A DNA stretch of 64,000 nt from assembly GCA_037954235.1 (NCBI GenBank), contig JBBMOA010000021.1, forward strand, positions 7,384,501 to 7,448,500, read 5' to 3'. Positions 48,853 to 60,957 of this stretch are shown in pieces (position 1 is the stretch's first letter; the number at the start of each line of letters is the position of its first letter). Below the pieces are notes generated by a model. It made no database searches. It was not told the origin of the DNA and saw only the letters and a program-made list of their open reading frames with translations. Origin of the DNA: Aulostomus chinensis (taxonomy: Eukaryota > Chordata > Actinopteri > Syngnathiformes > Aulostomidae). The translations under genes and the position numbers were made by a program.

Positions 48853-48855
<3 letters not shown>

Positions 48856-48885
<30 letters not shown>

Positions 48886-48908
48886 ATAGTAGTAGTAGTA
48901 GTAGTAGT
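48856..48908 (+). repeat. (TAG)n trinucleotide microsatellite
   Basis: Sixteen or so TAG/GTA units with one AATAG break, directly abutting a SINE. Confidence 0.95.
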
Positions 48909-48909
48909 G

Positions 48910-49309
48910 GCTGCACGGTGCTGCAGTGGTCAGCACTGTCCCCTCACAGCAAGAAGGTTCCTGGTTTGAGTCCCGGCTCCAGCACAGGATCTTTCTGTGT
49001 GGAGTCTCCATGTTCTCTCTGGTCCTGCGTGGGTTCTCTCTGGTACTCCAGCTTCCTCCCACAGTCCAAAGACATCAAGAGGGGACGAGGCTGATTGATA
49101 CTCTAAATTGACTGTAGGTGTGACTGTGAGTGTGAATGGTTGTCTGTCTCTATGTGTTGACCCTGTGATGGACTGGTGACCTGTCCACCAGGGTGAACCC
49201 CACCTCTCACCTGAAGGCTGCTGGGATAGGCTCCAGCCCCCCCCCCCCCCCCCCCCCCGCGACCCTTAATAGGAACAAGCGGAAGACAATGGATGGATGG
49301 ATGGATGCC
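48910..49309 (+). mobile_element. tRNA-derived SINE, copy 3, inserted next to a TAG repeat
   Basis: This is the same family and orientation, starting GCTGCACGGTGCTGCAG and ending GGATGGATGGATG. It abuts a (TAG)n microsatellite on its 5' side, and TAGTAGTG recurs just after the tail (49312-49319), so insertion into the microsatellite or a TAGTAGTG duplication is likely. A run of 22 C (49237-49258) replaces the short C-run of copy 2. Confidence 0.85.
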
Positions 49310-52300
49310 TCTAGTAGTGAGGATATAGTGAATACCAAGTTCTTAATACCAAGATAAAACTAGATGGCTAGTAGCGATATCCTCCTTCCTCCTTCACTAG
49401 GTTAGCTACTGTTGGCGAGTAAATAAGCTAACAGGACATTTAGCATCAGCTCCCAAGTCTATGGCCTTTATTAAGCATAAAACTTTAAATTAATAGGTAT
49501 GTTGAAACTAAATAAAACATAGCTTGAATTATTACAGGTTGCATCTCAAGCCAAAAGACCAAAAAGGTTGCTGCAGTGACGTTGTATTTTCAGAGGCTAA
49601 CCAGGAAGTTAGCGTCACCATCTATTCCCTCCAGCAAAAGCTAATGATCAGTACTGAAAATAAGACAACACAACACCGCAGCATGACAGAAACGGTCTCA
49701 GGTCAAGTAAACTGACATGGAACGCAGGGATGAAATATGGATGGAGGCGAGAAGTCGGACTTTAGCATGTAAACAGGAATATTAATAGAAAATCAAGAAA
49801 GTGATGGCAGCAGTGCCTGGTTTAATATAAGTCCATGCTGACCGAGAATGAGTGTGAAATTCCTCACATACACAGTCGGCCTCTACTGTAACGCCCAACC
49901 TGCCCACTTCATTAAGGTTATTTCTCCTGTGGACATTAAAAGTCACCCAGCTTCATTTACATGACGCTCTCTGGCGGCCGCCATCGCTGTCGGTCTCTTC
50001 CTGTGAGTACACACCTCAAAAATCTTCAAACCTCCTCTCATTATCCCCTCACTTCCTCCTCCCTGGTTATTAATGGGCGCGTAGCCGACACGGGGAGCAC
50101 AGTGACATTTTACACCACTTCATCCCCCGTCCCATCATGCATCTGGGGATACCCCTGGCATTTGACTGCTGTGTTTTTATCAGTGTCTGCGGCGGCGCTG
50201 ACCAACGTGACTTCAATCCTGCTCACTGTCACTCACGGTAAGTGAGTTTATCAACACATATCTAATAGCTGCACTCCACCGGGACCTTAAACATTTGCAT
50301 ACTAAGATTGCTTTCTTTTGCTCGGCTGAGGACGCGCCTCCTTTGCATAATTATTAATGATAAAGAGCCAGTGAACAAATGTGTCAGGAGGTATTAGCAT
50401 CGGGTATACAACTAGATTCTAAAGGATCCCTTTAGTGACATCCCAAGAGGACGGAGGAGGGCAGAGGGCAGGAGAAATAGGTCCGCGGAGCGAGCTTGTC
50501 AAGGAAAGGGGTTAATTAAAGCCCCGCTGAAGGTAAATGGGATATTTTTATGGATGTGTTTTGGTTTTTGTTGTTGTTGTTGTTGTTGTTTTTTTGCGCA
50601 TGAAGCTCCTTTGAGATTAAGAGCATCTGTCAAGAAGAATACAAGAGCAGATATTTGCAAACAAATATTTTTTTTCTGAAAAAAAACAACAAAAAAAACA
50701 GAAGCGCTCAAAGGAGTTAAGTTGTAGAAGGTGTAATTTGAGGGGAGAAACTGGAGCTCTGGTAGAAGGGAGAGCCACAGCGGTGATGTTTACATACAGC
50801 AGAGTCACTGTAGCTGCTCGGCTGTGTACCATAAAGCAGCAGGCCCATATTGTCTGTCATCTGTTGTCTGTAATTACCACTTTTTACACTGTCTTCCCCT
50901 CTGTGGATCAGCGGCGTCTACACAAGGAGTGTTTTTGTAGGAATTGTTTAACCGCTTGCCGCTTTATATGAAACAGCTGCACCCTTTTTTACAGAACAGG
51001 AATAAATAAATCAGACAATCGGGGGGATGAAATGTCCTCCCCGTGTTCTTGGCTAAACACAGGCCTGTATATCGCGGCGCGCTGTAATAGCATGATATTA
51101 AAAATGCCCATAGCGATTGTTAAAGTCACAGCGTCGCATTTGCACCGCGATGGATGACCTTTTTTGCGAATGGTAATGAGGGTTTTTCACGGGTTTTAAA
51201 GGCAAAACACACTGTAGCATGTAGAATAAACAGCAGCGCACATTCATCCAGCAGGAGGTTTCAGAAAATGAGAGTTGAAATGTCAGCAGGAGTTCTGGAG
51301 GCTGTCCCAACGCTGTAATCTCAGGGGTCAGGTGAGGTCATTGCTAGGTCTCCTTCAACAAATCATGACCTCTGACCTTTCTCATTTTAGCATGAGAATC
51401 AGTACTACGCCCCCCACCCAGTTTTCCTGTAGCGACCTCAGGACCGTATCAAATGCCAGCCCTCCAAAATGCAAACTTGATTTTCTTTTTAATGAACCCA
51501 TCTAGATTTGGGGTGTGGGTGTACGAGTGTGTGTGTTCGGGGGGGTTGTGGAAGTGTGCACGTGTGTGTGTGTGTGTGCGCGTGCGTGCGTGTTGGGGGG
51601 GTAGCTTTGGGCTCATCTGCATCACAGATGAGGGTGCTTAGGGAAAAATCAACCATCCATGATTCATTACATGTTTCCTGCTGAGCCTCAGAGATGGCAA
51701 CCATCCTAGCAACAGGATCCTAGCAACAGCAACAACTCTCCACCGCGCTGCCAGCCTATCAGAAACTTTGATGCCTGATCAAAATTTAGCCAATCAAGAG
51801 AGGGGGGGGGGGGCATGGTGTAAATGTGATGATGCGTTCTCTCATGCTGTCGGGGGGTTGTTACAATAAGCCTGCACCAGTATAGATGTGTGTTCATCAG
51901 AGACGAATCCATGACGAGTGTCATATTCATTCATCTGAAGGCATCTGATCAAGATGGATCTCGAACTGGAGCATTTGTGCCCTGAAATGTAAATAAAAAC
52001 ACCATTAAAGCCACATTCACCCCCTCACAGCCGTTTGAATGTGGTGCCTGACAACACAGTAGAAGGGTTACATCATTTTGTGTTGCTATCAAAAGTCACG
52101 TGAAAAAAAAGAAAAAAGAAGACGAAAAAAGGCCCGTGCTGAAAAATGAAGACCGTCCCTGCCAGTAGAACTTGGACCAGAGGCTGGTTCTAGACTCAGT
52201 CCGGTAACTTTCAGCAACCTGACTCAACTCAAAGAAGAGTAAATAGGACATTTGTGGGGGGACTATTTCAAGGGGCGGATGAACACACAGTCAGAGCAAA

Positions 52301-52349
52301 AGCGGTTGGTGTGTACGCGAGTGACTCCAGATGACGGAATGTTTCCCTC

Positions 52350-52625
52350 GGAGCCAGTTGTGTCCCCCATCATCATCAGTCCAGGAGAATTCATCTTTTT
52401 ATGCAACAGCTTGCATGTCATGTGACTCAGTCCTTGACTGGAAGTGTAGGACACACCTCTTATTCATGCATCTCATTGCTTCTTATATTTTGATATTTAA
52501 GTCCAAAATTCAAATCTCCATTACTGTCAAATTAATCTTTTTTTCCCTCTGTAGCTTCCGTGTCATGTGACCAAGGGACGCCAGCTCGGTACATGTACTG
52601 GTCTTCGCCGTATGTGTGTCTGATG
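52350..52625 (+). repeat. diverged dispersed repeat related to the 6.0-6.45 kb array
   Basis: The sequence GCTTCCGTGTCATGTGACCA then AGGGACGCCAG-TC, and an upstream copy with GCATGTCATGTGACTCAG, GTGTAGGACACACCTCTT and ATTGCTTCTTATATTT, parallels the 6.0-6.45 kb units (GCTTCAATGTCATGTGACC, GGGACTCC, GTAGGACACGTG, ATTGCCTCTTATATTT). Two partial units are visible. It has no coding capacity. Confidence 0.6.
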
Positions 52626-52751
52626 CTGGAACCTTTGGTGAGTAAAGCCCATTTTACTTTTTACAGACTTACAGAAGGTCACACTGAAGGATGGCTTGGT
52701 ACTCAGACAGAAGATGGACGTTCTATCCAGAGTGGAGCCACTTTCTTAGAA

Positions 52752-52754
<3 letters not shown>

Positions 52755-52806
<52 letters not shown>
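52755..52806 (+). repeat. (TC)n microsatellite
   Basis: An uninterrupted TC tract of about 52 bases in intergenic DNA. Confidence 0.97.
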
Positions 52807-52808
<2 letters not shown>

Positions 52809-53769
52809 CGGTCATTTTTCCAGCTGTACTTTCGACTTATTCTTTCCTCTACCGTGCAAGTACAAGTGCAGCATGATAAAACGAGACACGTGAGCAAAAA
52901 TGATCGTATTTATCAGATAATTTCTGCTTTCAATTGGATTTGTTTCAAATTTGTGTCCATTTGATGTTATTTTAAAGATACACAGTGTAGCTGGACTTCA
53001 CCAATAATAATAGTACGTTCACATTTTTGTCAGGAAATGTCTGTTTTTTTTTCTCTTCCTCAAGACAGACTTTCAGTTCTCCCCTGGTTTTAGTGCGGCC
53101 TACACACAGCATAATGATGGTAATTTCCATCACACTCCTCTCACATGTAAATGATCCAGGAGTGTGGGATGTTTGTTCACCTGCTTCTCTGTAATCATGC
53201 CTCATTATTCAAAGGGCACTTTGACCATCAGCTGATGTCAGATAGGCCTGATCCTCCACTCAGGAGGAGACGCCGCGTGCCGCTACCAACGCAGCGGTAA
53301 CATTCAGCGTAATGCATCATGCCCACGACATTATCGCCACTTTGGGGTCATCTAGTCATCGGGGGGGGGGGGGGGATTCCCCCCCCCCCCAAGAAAATGA
53401 AGGAGCGAAGATGTGAGTGCTGCTCAGAACTGATGTCGTTCTGTACTGCAAGGTGACGACTGAAGGGTTAACCAAACTTCAAATTGGATGACAGCGAACT
53501 TTACACACACTTTGAGAATTGTTTCTTTTTTTTAATTCCCTCTTTTGTACAGTAAGATAAAATCCTCGTTGCATTGAGTCAAACAGTCTAAGATCCAGAT
53601 ATCAATTACATTTAATACGTTTTCACAGCCACAAACCTCCGGGACACATTTTAATGTCTGTCACAGCTAAAGGCTCATAAAGATGATGTTCATTTTTACA
53701 CCAGTGACTCAATGCAAGAACTTCCATTTATTGTCTTACTTTATTTGAATGTCAAAGTTTGCTTTTTTT

Positions 53770-54060
53770 TTTATGCCTCTTAGCTGTGACAGCCGTGTTT
53801 CAGGAGCCCAACATGACATCTAAACGCCACCTCCAGGGAATTTCCTCAAATTTGGTTCAAGAGGTTTTGCTGATCAAAGGTCAAGGTCACATTGTCCCAG
53901 TGGACGTTTGTTCCGCATTCGAAGAAATTCCCTGAAATTGCAGACGTGTGAGGTCAAAGTGACCATGGAAGTGGAAATGTCCACTTGGTCAAAGGTGAAA
54001 TTTCACTGTCTGTTCATTGGTGGACAACGACTCCAACCAGAGCTTCCAAACATGATGTAT
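53770..54060 (+). repeat. AGGTCA-containing dispersed repeat (unclassified)
   Basis: The stretch contains GGGAATTTCCTCAAATTTGG, CAAAGGTCAAGGTCACATTG and CATTGGTGGACAACGAC. This phrasing is typical of a dispersed repeat common in teleost genomes, though I cannot name the family. GGTCAAGGTCA is a nuclear-receptor half-site of the ERR/SF-1 type. Confidence 0.45.
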
Positions 54061-54472
54061 AAATCTGCTGGGTGGGGGGGGGGGGGGGGCAATTGATTTA
54101 TGCATTATTCTTTATGCATTGTTTCCCCCTCACTTGTTCATCTGTACACGGACGTGCTGATCTGAATACTGAATACTTGGAACCTACACCTCCTTGACGA
54201 GGGAGTCACTGCTGCTTTACTGTAGATTGTTTGCTCTGACACGTTGTTTCATTCCAAAATAACATCCAACATTTGACAAGTGACTTCTAGGCTGGCATGA
54301 CAGAGGGAGTTTTTCGAGTTTTACTGTATTTTCCTCTTTGAGTGGCTCCTACATTGAGCTGCAGGATTTCAGTTTAAGCTGCTTCACTTCCTAGAGTGAA
54401 ACATTTCTGGAAATCCATCAAAGACAAGCTGACAGACGTGAGGTGAGGAGGAGGTTTGAATGACTGAAGTAA

Positions 54473-54473
<1 letters not shown>

Positions 54474-54532
<59 letters not shown>

Positions 54533-54548
54533 TGGGGGGGGGGGGGGG
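54474..54548 (+). repeat. (GT)n followed by a run of 15 G
   Basis: A GT repeat of about 58 bases, then GAT and G15 (54534-54548). Confidence 0.96.
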
Positions 54549-55692
54549 TCCTCACTCTTGGGAAACACTGAAGACTTCCATTTCCAACAGGTGCCGTCAG
54601 GGGAAAATGGAAATTTACAACCAAGACAAGCTTGAGAGGAGACATTACCTTTCTCCACGTGCATAATATAGAAAACAGAAGTTGGGTGATGATGAATGAC
54701 AAACCAAAGCAGTGGAACCAAGCTAGAATAAAAGTTGGGAGTCAGAAGTGGCCAAGGTTTAAGAACCTTTCTCATGTTGAAATTAAAAAAAAAAAAAAAG
54801 TTCCCTCCTGAAACTCTCAGAAACTTCAGGCTAAAGCTTTTGACTGACATCTTGAGACTTGCATCGTGGCTGATTGTTAATCGCTGCGAGAGAAAGTCTC
54901 AGCAGCAGCAGTGACTCCTGGTGAGTCACCACCTCCCCTGTATGGAACACCAGAGCCGTTTGCTACCACAGCACCAGAAGACGACCTGCTAGTGACAGGA
55001 TACAGTGGCTGTGATCAAAACGTCAGGCCTGTGTACTATTTTTTTCTCTTTTACACAAAATCACATGTTAAAGTTGCAAAAAAGCATCCATGAGCATCAG
55101 GATGTTTTTGATTGTTAATCACATAATGTGATGATTTCTGTAAACATTTGCTTCGAACTGAAAAGTCTCAATCCTCAGCTATACTTGTTTATGTTTTGAG
55201 CTAATTGGCAAGCTAACTGGCTAAACTAGGTGATGCGTCTGATCAGTTTTAAGCATTAGCGTCACAGCATTATCACTGTGCTCATGTTAGCATGTTGCTG
55301 TTAGCATGTTGCTCTTGTCTTGCTCCAACGTGTTGAAGCTACACACTGTTCCACGTTGTGCTTTAATGTACTTCCTGTTGAGTGAATGTCGCTAATGGAA
55401 TCTCCTAAGATTTCCTGTGTACATCAGCATCTACTCGTGATGGCAGACATTCTGAGTGCAGTACTTGCCATTTAGGTTCCTAGCAAATTTACCTCCGCTA
55501 ACATTAGCACTGACAACACACTTTGTTTTTGATGGTGAATGCAAAAAACTATGCTAGCCAAACCAGTTTAGCTTTCCAGAGGGAGCTAGCTTAGTTACAG
55601 TATCAACATCAGCAGCACTGGCATCTCATTAATAAAGTTGGATTGGTTGAGGATTCTGTCTTACGCATTTGAGCCGCCACAAAAATTATCTA

Positions 55693-55721
55693 CCACACAC
55701 ACACAGACACACACACACACA

Positions 55722-55786
<65 letters not shown>

Positions 55787-55788
55787 AC
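55693..55788 (+). repeat. (CA)n microsatellite with CAGA interruptions
   Basis: About 96 bases of CA repeat with three GACA interruptions. Confidence 0.97.
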
Positions 55789-56744
55789 TTTTTTGTTGTT
55801 GTTGTTTTTTGGACATTTACAGCTCCTGTGAGGGTCAGAGACTGATGGCTAGCATTTCTTGTCATCTACTGGTCAAGTGATAAACTGTTCAGCTCTTTCA
55901 GTTCACACAGATGAATTGTTCAGACTGTCCCATCAGATAACAGCCGCCTGATTCCCTCTACTACTCACTCTCATGTCCCAAAATTCATAGTTTTTGGTGC
56001 ACTGCGGTCGTAACTACTCTCAAACACCTGCATTTACTCTGCCTACCATCCAATTTGTACACAAAACACAAAACTTCAGGCTCATACAAATCCTTCCTCC
56101 ATCCGCGAAACAAAGCAGCATTAATACCACTGATGCATTATAAGCAGTGCAAACAGGGCAGGGAATCAATCACTGAAGAATTAGAAGATTTATTATGTTT
56201 CATTTGGACAAGAGTAAAGAACAAAGTACTAGCCAAAAAAAAAAAATCCTGCCACAGCTTTATGTTAAATAATATTTGACATTCAGAGGAGCAGCTTCAT
56301 GGAGTGGAAAGCCATTACTGTAGGTGGAGGTGTGAATCTCCCTGCTCCCTCTAAAAAGGAAACCTACTATGATGTTTCCTCTCTCCTAATCCGCTTGAGT
56401 GCCCCCCTAGAAAATCTCACTTCAATTTAGCTCCACCTAAATCCCTGTCTGACAGCTGTTCTGAAATTAAGGACGCCCAGGTGGCTTTTTGTTTCATTTT
56501 CTATGTCCTGTTTCAACCTCCCTTCAACGCCATGAAGGTAGCCCAGTCATCCCGCAAAAATGTTAAAAAAAAAAAATCTTTGACCATAACTCCATCTCTT
56601 TTATTCAGTGAAATTCTTAAGTCCTTGAACGCAACACAAAAGCCCTCTGACGAACGGATGGGTAACAAACTCTGTCTGCTCAAAGCTTGTTTGATATACA
56701 AGGGATTTATGAGCAATTTCTGCACCAAACCAATTAGAGGCTGC

Positions 56745-56894
56745 TGGTAGAAGAAGGAGGAGGAGAAGAAGGAGGAGAAGAAGAAGAAGAAGAAGGAGGA
56801 GGAGGAGGAGGAGGAGAAGGAGAAGAAGAAGAAGAAGAAGAAGAAGAAGAAGAAGAAGAAGAAGAAGAAGAAGAAGAAGAAGAAGAAGAAGAAG
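56745..56894 (+). repeat. 150-bp homopurine GAA/GGA tract
   Basis: A continuous purine strand made of GGA, GAA and AGA units, becoming pure GAA for its last 75 bases. On the - strand it reads as poly-leucine in one frame, which is not a gene. Confidence 0.97.
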
Positions 56895-57496
56895 AGAGCA
56901 TCTGTGTTTTAGAGCTGGCTGTTTCATGTTGATTTGACCCAATCAGCAGCAGTTATGAAAGCGAATACATTCATTAATTCCAACAGCAGTGTACATTTGT
57001 GGCAGTCACAACCTCCTTTTTGAACGGATGCAGCTTTTCTTTATTCTCACAACAATAAAGCTGCCGTCCTCACTGGTCCGAGCCAACAATGCTTTGCTTT
57101 ATGCATCATATGAATAAAAGATGGTCGATGCTACAAATGGCAAACTTTTTTTTTTCTTTTTTGCTGTAATCAAACCTCAGAAGTGTCTACTCTGCTTTTT
57201 TGGTACATTTTGTTGTTGGGTTTTTTTTTTGTGTACACACATATTAAATAGTTTTTTCTTCATCGTGTCCTGATACACATCGCTTGTTGTGTAGAAATTA
57301 GGACTGCTGAATATATTAATTTGTGTATTTACACATATACTGCTACTTGTGCTTTTTTTCCCTCCCTAGTTCGAAAATATCTTATTGTTGGTCCTTTGAA
57401 ATATTTACTAATTGCTCCCAAATGTTATTCAGGATTTTAGTTCCCAAAAATGGAAATGTTTGCCCACAAACTAATAATTTAAGATGGTTTAACGTA

Positions 57497-57499
<3 letters not shown>

Positions 57500-57542
<43 letters not shown>
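57500..57542 (+). repeat. (CA)n microsatellite
   Basis: An uninterrupted CA tract just upstream of the second 57-bp minisatellite cluster. Confidence 0.97.
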
Positions 57543-57544
<2 letters not shown>

Positions 57545-57597
57545 AGCAGAGGAGTTAGTGCTGAGGAGAAATTAATACTACATGAATAAATAAAAAT

Positions 57598-57800
57598 GCC
57601 TACAAATGTCCCAACATCTCGCATCTCGCCAGAAAAATGGCCACAAATATTCCAACGTTGCACTAACAATGCTCCAGTTTGTCACCAGAAAAAAAAGGGC
57701 TGCAAAAGGAAAGCTGGCTCCAAATTTCCAGAAGTCTCACTTAAAACACTTGCTCCTGTCTGCGGAACAATGTCTGCAAATGTCCCCACATCTCGTTCCT
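57598..57800 (+). repeat. second cluster of the 57-bp minisatellite family, diverged
   Basis: Segments CTCGCCAGAAAAATGGCCAC, GTTTGTCACCAGAAAA and AATGTCTGCAAATGTCCC match the unit of the 11.87 kb array in order. The spacing is less regular and the copies are more diverged. The cluster is in intergenic DNA and begins about 55 bases after a CA microsatellite (57500-57542). Confidence 0.7.
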
Positions 57801-60131
57801 CAGAACACAGAGTGAAGCAGAACAGCCTGCATGAGAGGGCAGGAACTGCTGTAGACGGTTGTAAGCTAATGATATTCTCCGTGGAGACACACTCCGAAAG
57901 CGTAGACTACCCTCCCCTCAGCAAAAATCCATTTCCCTCAAATAATTTCCACACGGTCCCTAACTTTTCACACCTTTAACCAGTTGTCTATTCATTCATC
58001 TCCCTCCTCTTTCTTCCTGTCATGCTGGGTTGCGTCTTTCTGTGCGCTCTCATTCTGCTGTATCGATTGTGGACGGTTACATTTAACATCATTTCTCTGT
58101 GTGGTGATGGGTGTTGATGGGTTCATTCGGGGGAAAGTGGGTGATTTTTCTTATAAAAAGGAGGCAGACGGTGTCTGACAGGCAGCTTGACAGTGAGCTG
58201 TCGCTCGGCTCCTCACTCCTCAGGAGGTAGATGTCCTCAGAGTGGAAGTCAATAGGAGGACTTCACATTTCCTAGTCAGAAACAGTTGTGTAATGACTTT
58301 GGGAGAGGAGGGTTGTGAAAAGTAAGGCGATGGAGGGAGATGGGCCACTGCATCGACACAGTTTAATTAAACCCTTAGAGACTACTGGCTGCATGGGAAC
58401 AAGGGCCAAATGAGTTGCTGGGTCATGTGCATGTGTTCTGCCACATGAATAATACAAAACACTGCAGGCTCATCCAAAATAATCTGAGAAAACTGCTCCT
58501 TCCTGGGCTCTGCTCTGTCACGGGCAAATCCAGGGTGTGACGCCTGCTTCTGTTCAATTACTGTGCTGCTATGATCCTCCAGGCGTGCAGTGTTTGGTGC
58601 TAAAATTATGGTTTTAGTTGATTACAGACAGATTGTTTTTAACCATTTTGATAAAAGCAGCATTTAGATAGTTTTCTTAGTGATAAAACTACTGAACATG
58701 ATCTCATCAGCACATCAACCTGAAAACATGTGCTGTCAAATGTGGTGGACTTTCTGGAAACTCCAGAGTTCAGCGGGTTGTGACGTGTTTGTTGACATTT
58801 TCAGAAATGGCCGACCCCTGCAGAGTGCTGGCACCGGGTATTTTATTTTTGCAGGTACTCATCTTTTCAGTGATGGTTCTACCAAAAATCAAAGATAGAT
58901 TTACACACACACACACACACACACAAACACACATGTCGGTATCACACCAATTAAGCCGCCAGTAACCGACGCTGCGCTAATAAATCAAAAGCCTCATCAA
59001 GTTTACAATATCAATCCGCAATACATAGAAATAAGAACAAGAATTCTGTCATTCCACAAATGCGTCAAATCAACACACAGCTGAGGAACAAAAAAATAAA
59101 AGACGCACTCCTCCTGGAACGTCTCCATGACACACACACATCTGTGTTTCAACATATCTGCCCAGTCCGGGGCCTCGATGCTCCTGTGTTGGTCGTCAAC
59201 AGTTCCAGACTCCTGGGTCCGAAGATTGGCGTCTCTTCATTTCCGCCAGCCATTAAAGCAGCACCAGTCTGACTGGGTTCAGCCTCTCCGAGCCAATTTG
59301 ACCGAGCAGGAAACCTCCACATCACGTCACACACTGGTAGCCCAAGGTAAACTATCCAAAACTCACGCCGTGATTAAAGGGAAGGGTACGTAGGGTCAAA
59401 GGTCACATGCTTGCCGCGTCACAGCTTGTATTTGATCACCTGCTCAAAACAGCTGTTACTTTTTTTATTCTAAAAACTTTTTGTTCCTTTCATAATATTT
59501 TCATAGAATACAATGAAATAAGGGCTTTAGCTAACCCAGGGGTAGCTCCTGCACCCCAAGCACCCCCCTGCCTGGATGTATTTTTATTAACCTCTTCTCT
59601 TAATGTTAGTCTGATGAAAATGTTAACAACGAGCTAACGTTTTCATTAACATTTTCACTGACTACATTTACCTTACTAGCTTGTTTACTATGAAAGTTCA
59701 CGTAAACCAAAAACAGTGACTTTCATGTACACAGGTCCATCATTGCGACAGCCTCACCGATACCCCTCTTTATCATCTGTTTTACTCTAAATGAGACTAA
59801 CATGAACGAAATAGCTTCATGGTGTATTGGCAAAAGACTTGAAACTAATCTAAACCGTGAACTCTTCAGGGAAATGTTTGCCCAGGTGATAAATCAACTC
59901 ATACTCTTTTTTTTTTCAGATTTCTACACACTCCTCATGCAGCCTGGGGAGTCGCCCCCTGCTGGCCATTTGAAGCAATACTTCCACATTTGCATCACTT
60001 TTCATCCACTTCTTTTTTACAGTCTATGAGCTTGCAACAAACAGCACTGTTATTTTTCTAACAAAATATAATAGGGTACTGTTCAATTAAAAAAAAAAAG
60101 CCACCCATAAAGATATATTGTTCTTTATGCA

Positions 60132-60137
60132 TTTATT
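60132..60137 (-). promoter_or_regulatory. dnajb6: distal polyadenylation signal AATAAA of dnajb6
   Basis: Read on the - strand the hexamer is followed within about 30 bases by a G/T- and T-rich element (GGGTGGCTTTTTTTTT). Confidence 0.5.
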
Positions 60138-60466
60138 GGTAGGAGTCCATAAAAACGGAACATTTCTTGAATGTGTACATGTCCATGTTTCCACATAAAT
60201 CTCCAGAGCAACCTGTCAGGGACAAATCAGCTGAGGGAAACAGTCATTTTGTTTAAGAAATCATGTACAAAACCCCCCAGCCGTTTAAGGTTAACAAGTC
60301 GCTGAATTAACTCTGTACAAAGAATCCTACAAAAGAAAAAAAGGCGAAACTGACTTTGAGAGGAGTTAATAACTGTAGAAGTGTTGATAGTCAGGTTTCA
60401 TGTATGACAGGGGAGTAAGCAGAGCATGTTTCTGTAATAAGCCTCGCTCTTCAGTGCTTTCACCTT

Positions 60467-60472
60467 TTTATT
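60467..60472 (-). promoter_or_regulatory. dnajb6: proximal polyadenylation signal AATAAA of dnajb6
   Basis: A canonical hexamer lies about 490 bases after the stop. The downstream region (lower coordinates) has no strong G/T element, so it is ranked second. Confidence 0.35.
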
Positions 60473-60957
60473 CTCACATCCCTAGATATTCCTCTTTCTC
60501 TCCCTCTATTGAAAAAAAAGGACTCATTGAATAGCTCGACCTTCACTCATTCTTTCATGCTATACACTATTAGCACAAAAAATGTCTTATCACAGACAAG
60601 GCTGCGTCTGTATTTCTGCTTCCAGCTGAACCCTTTTAAACACTTATTTTTGAGAACATGTGATGTAAAGAGTGAAGGGGGAAAAAATCCAATCGTAGGA
60701 GACTTTGAATTCTCACTGCAGGGCCCATCCACAATAAATACATCATTTAAAGAAGCAAAACAAAACTACGGGGGTGATGTCTCTGCAGGCTACTGTTTGG
60801 TAGATGAAAGGGGAGATATTGGCACAGCAGTGGGGATGTCGGGCCTCTGATACAAAGCAAAGATGAACTAATGCCACGTATGATTGATGGCACCTCTGCC
60901 AACAAATATAGATAAACGTGTGTGTGTTTGTGTGGATAAGTATGTAACTGAGAGTGT

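Larger units (their letters stand above)
45404..60110. other. intergenic region between ptprn2 and dnajb6
   Basis: No exon, tRNA or microRNA was recognised. The region contains one SINE (48.9 kb), a TAG microsatellite (48856-48908), diverged repeats (52.35, 53.77 and 57.6 kb), a TC tract (52755-52806), a GT tract plus 15 G (54474-54548), a CA tract (55693-55788), a 150-base GAA/GGA tract (56745-56894), further CA tracts (57500-57542, 58902-58932) and stretches rich in GCTAAC/GTTAGC words (47.3-47.7, 49.3-49.5, 55.2-55.6 kb). The 49.86-51.13 kb stretch is unique and contains TTTGCATAATTATTAATGAT; it is the best candidate for regulatory DNA. The longest + frame (48070-48540, 157 codons) shows no family motif. 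Confidence 0.75.
60110..60957 (-). other. dnajb6: dnajb6 3' untranslated region (approximate end)
   Basis: The UTR follows the TAA stop (60960-60958). Two AATAAA hexamers lie on the - strand, at 60472-60467 and 60137-60132. The distal one is followed by GGGTGGC and a T-run (in - strand sense), a convincing downstream element, so the 3' end is placed near 60.11 kb. The proximal signal could give a shorter form. Confidence 0.5.

Noticed and set aside
56601..56942. 113-codon poly-leucine open frame on the - strand
   Set aside because: It is the reverse reading of the GAA/GGA microsatellite.
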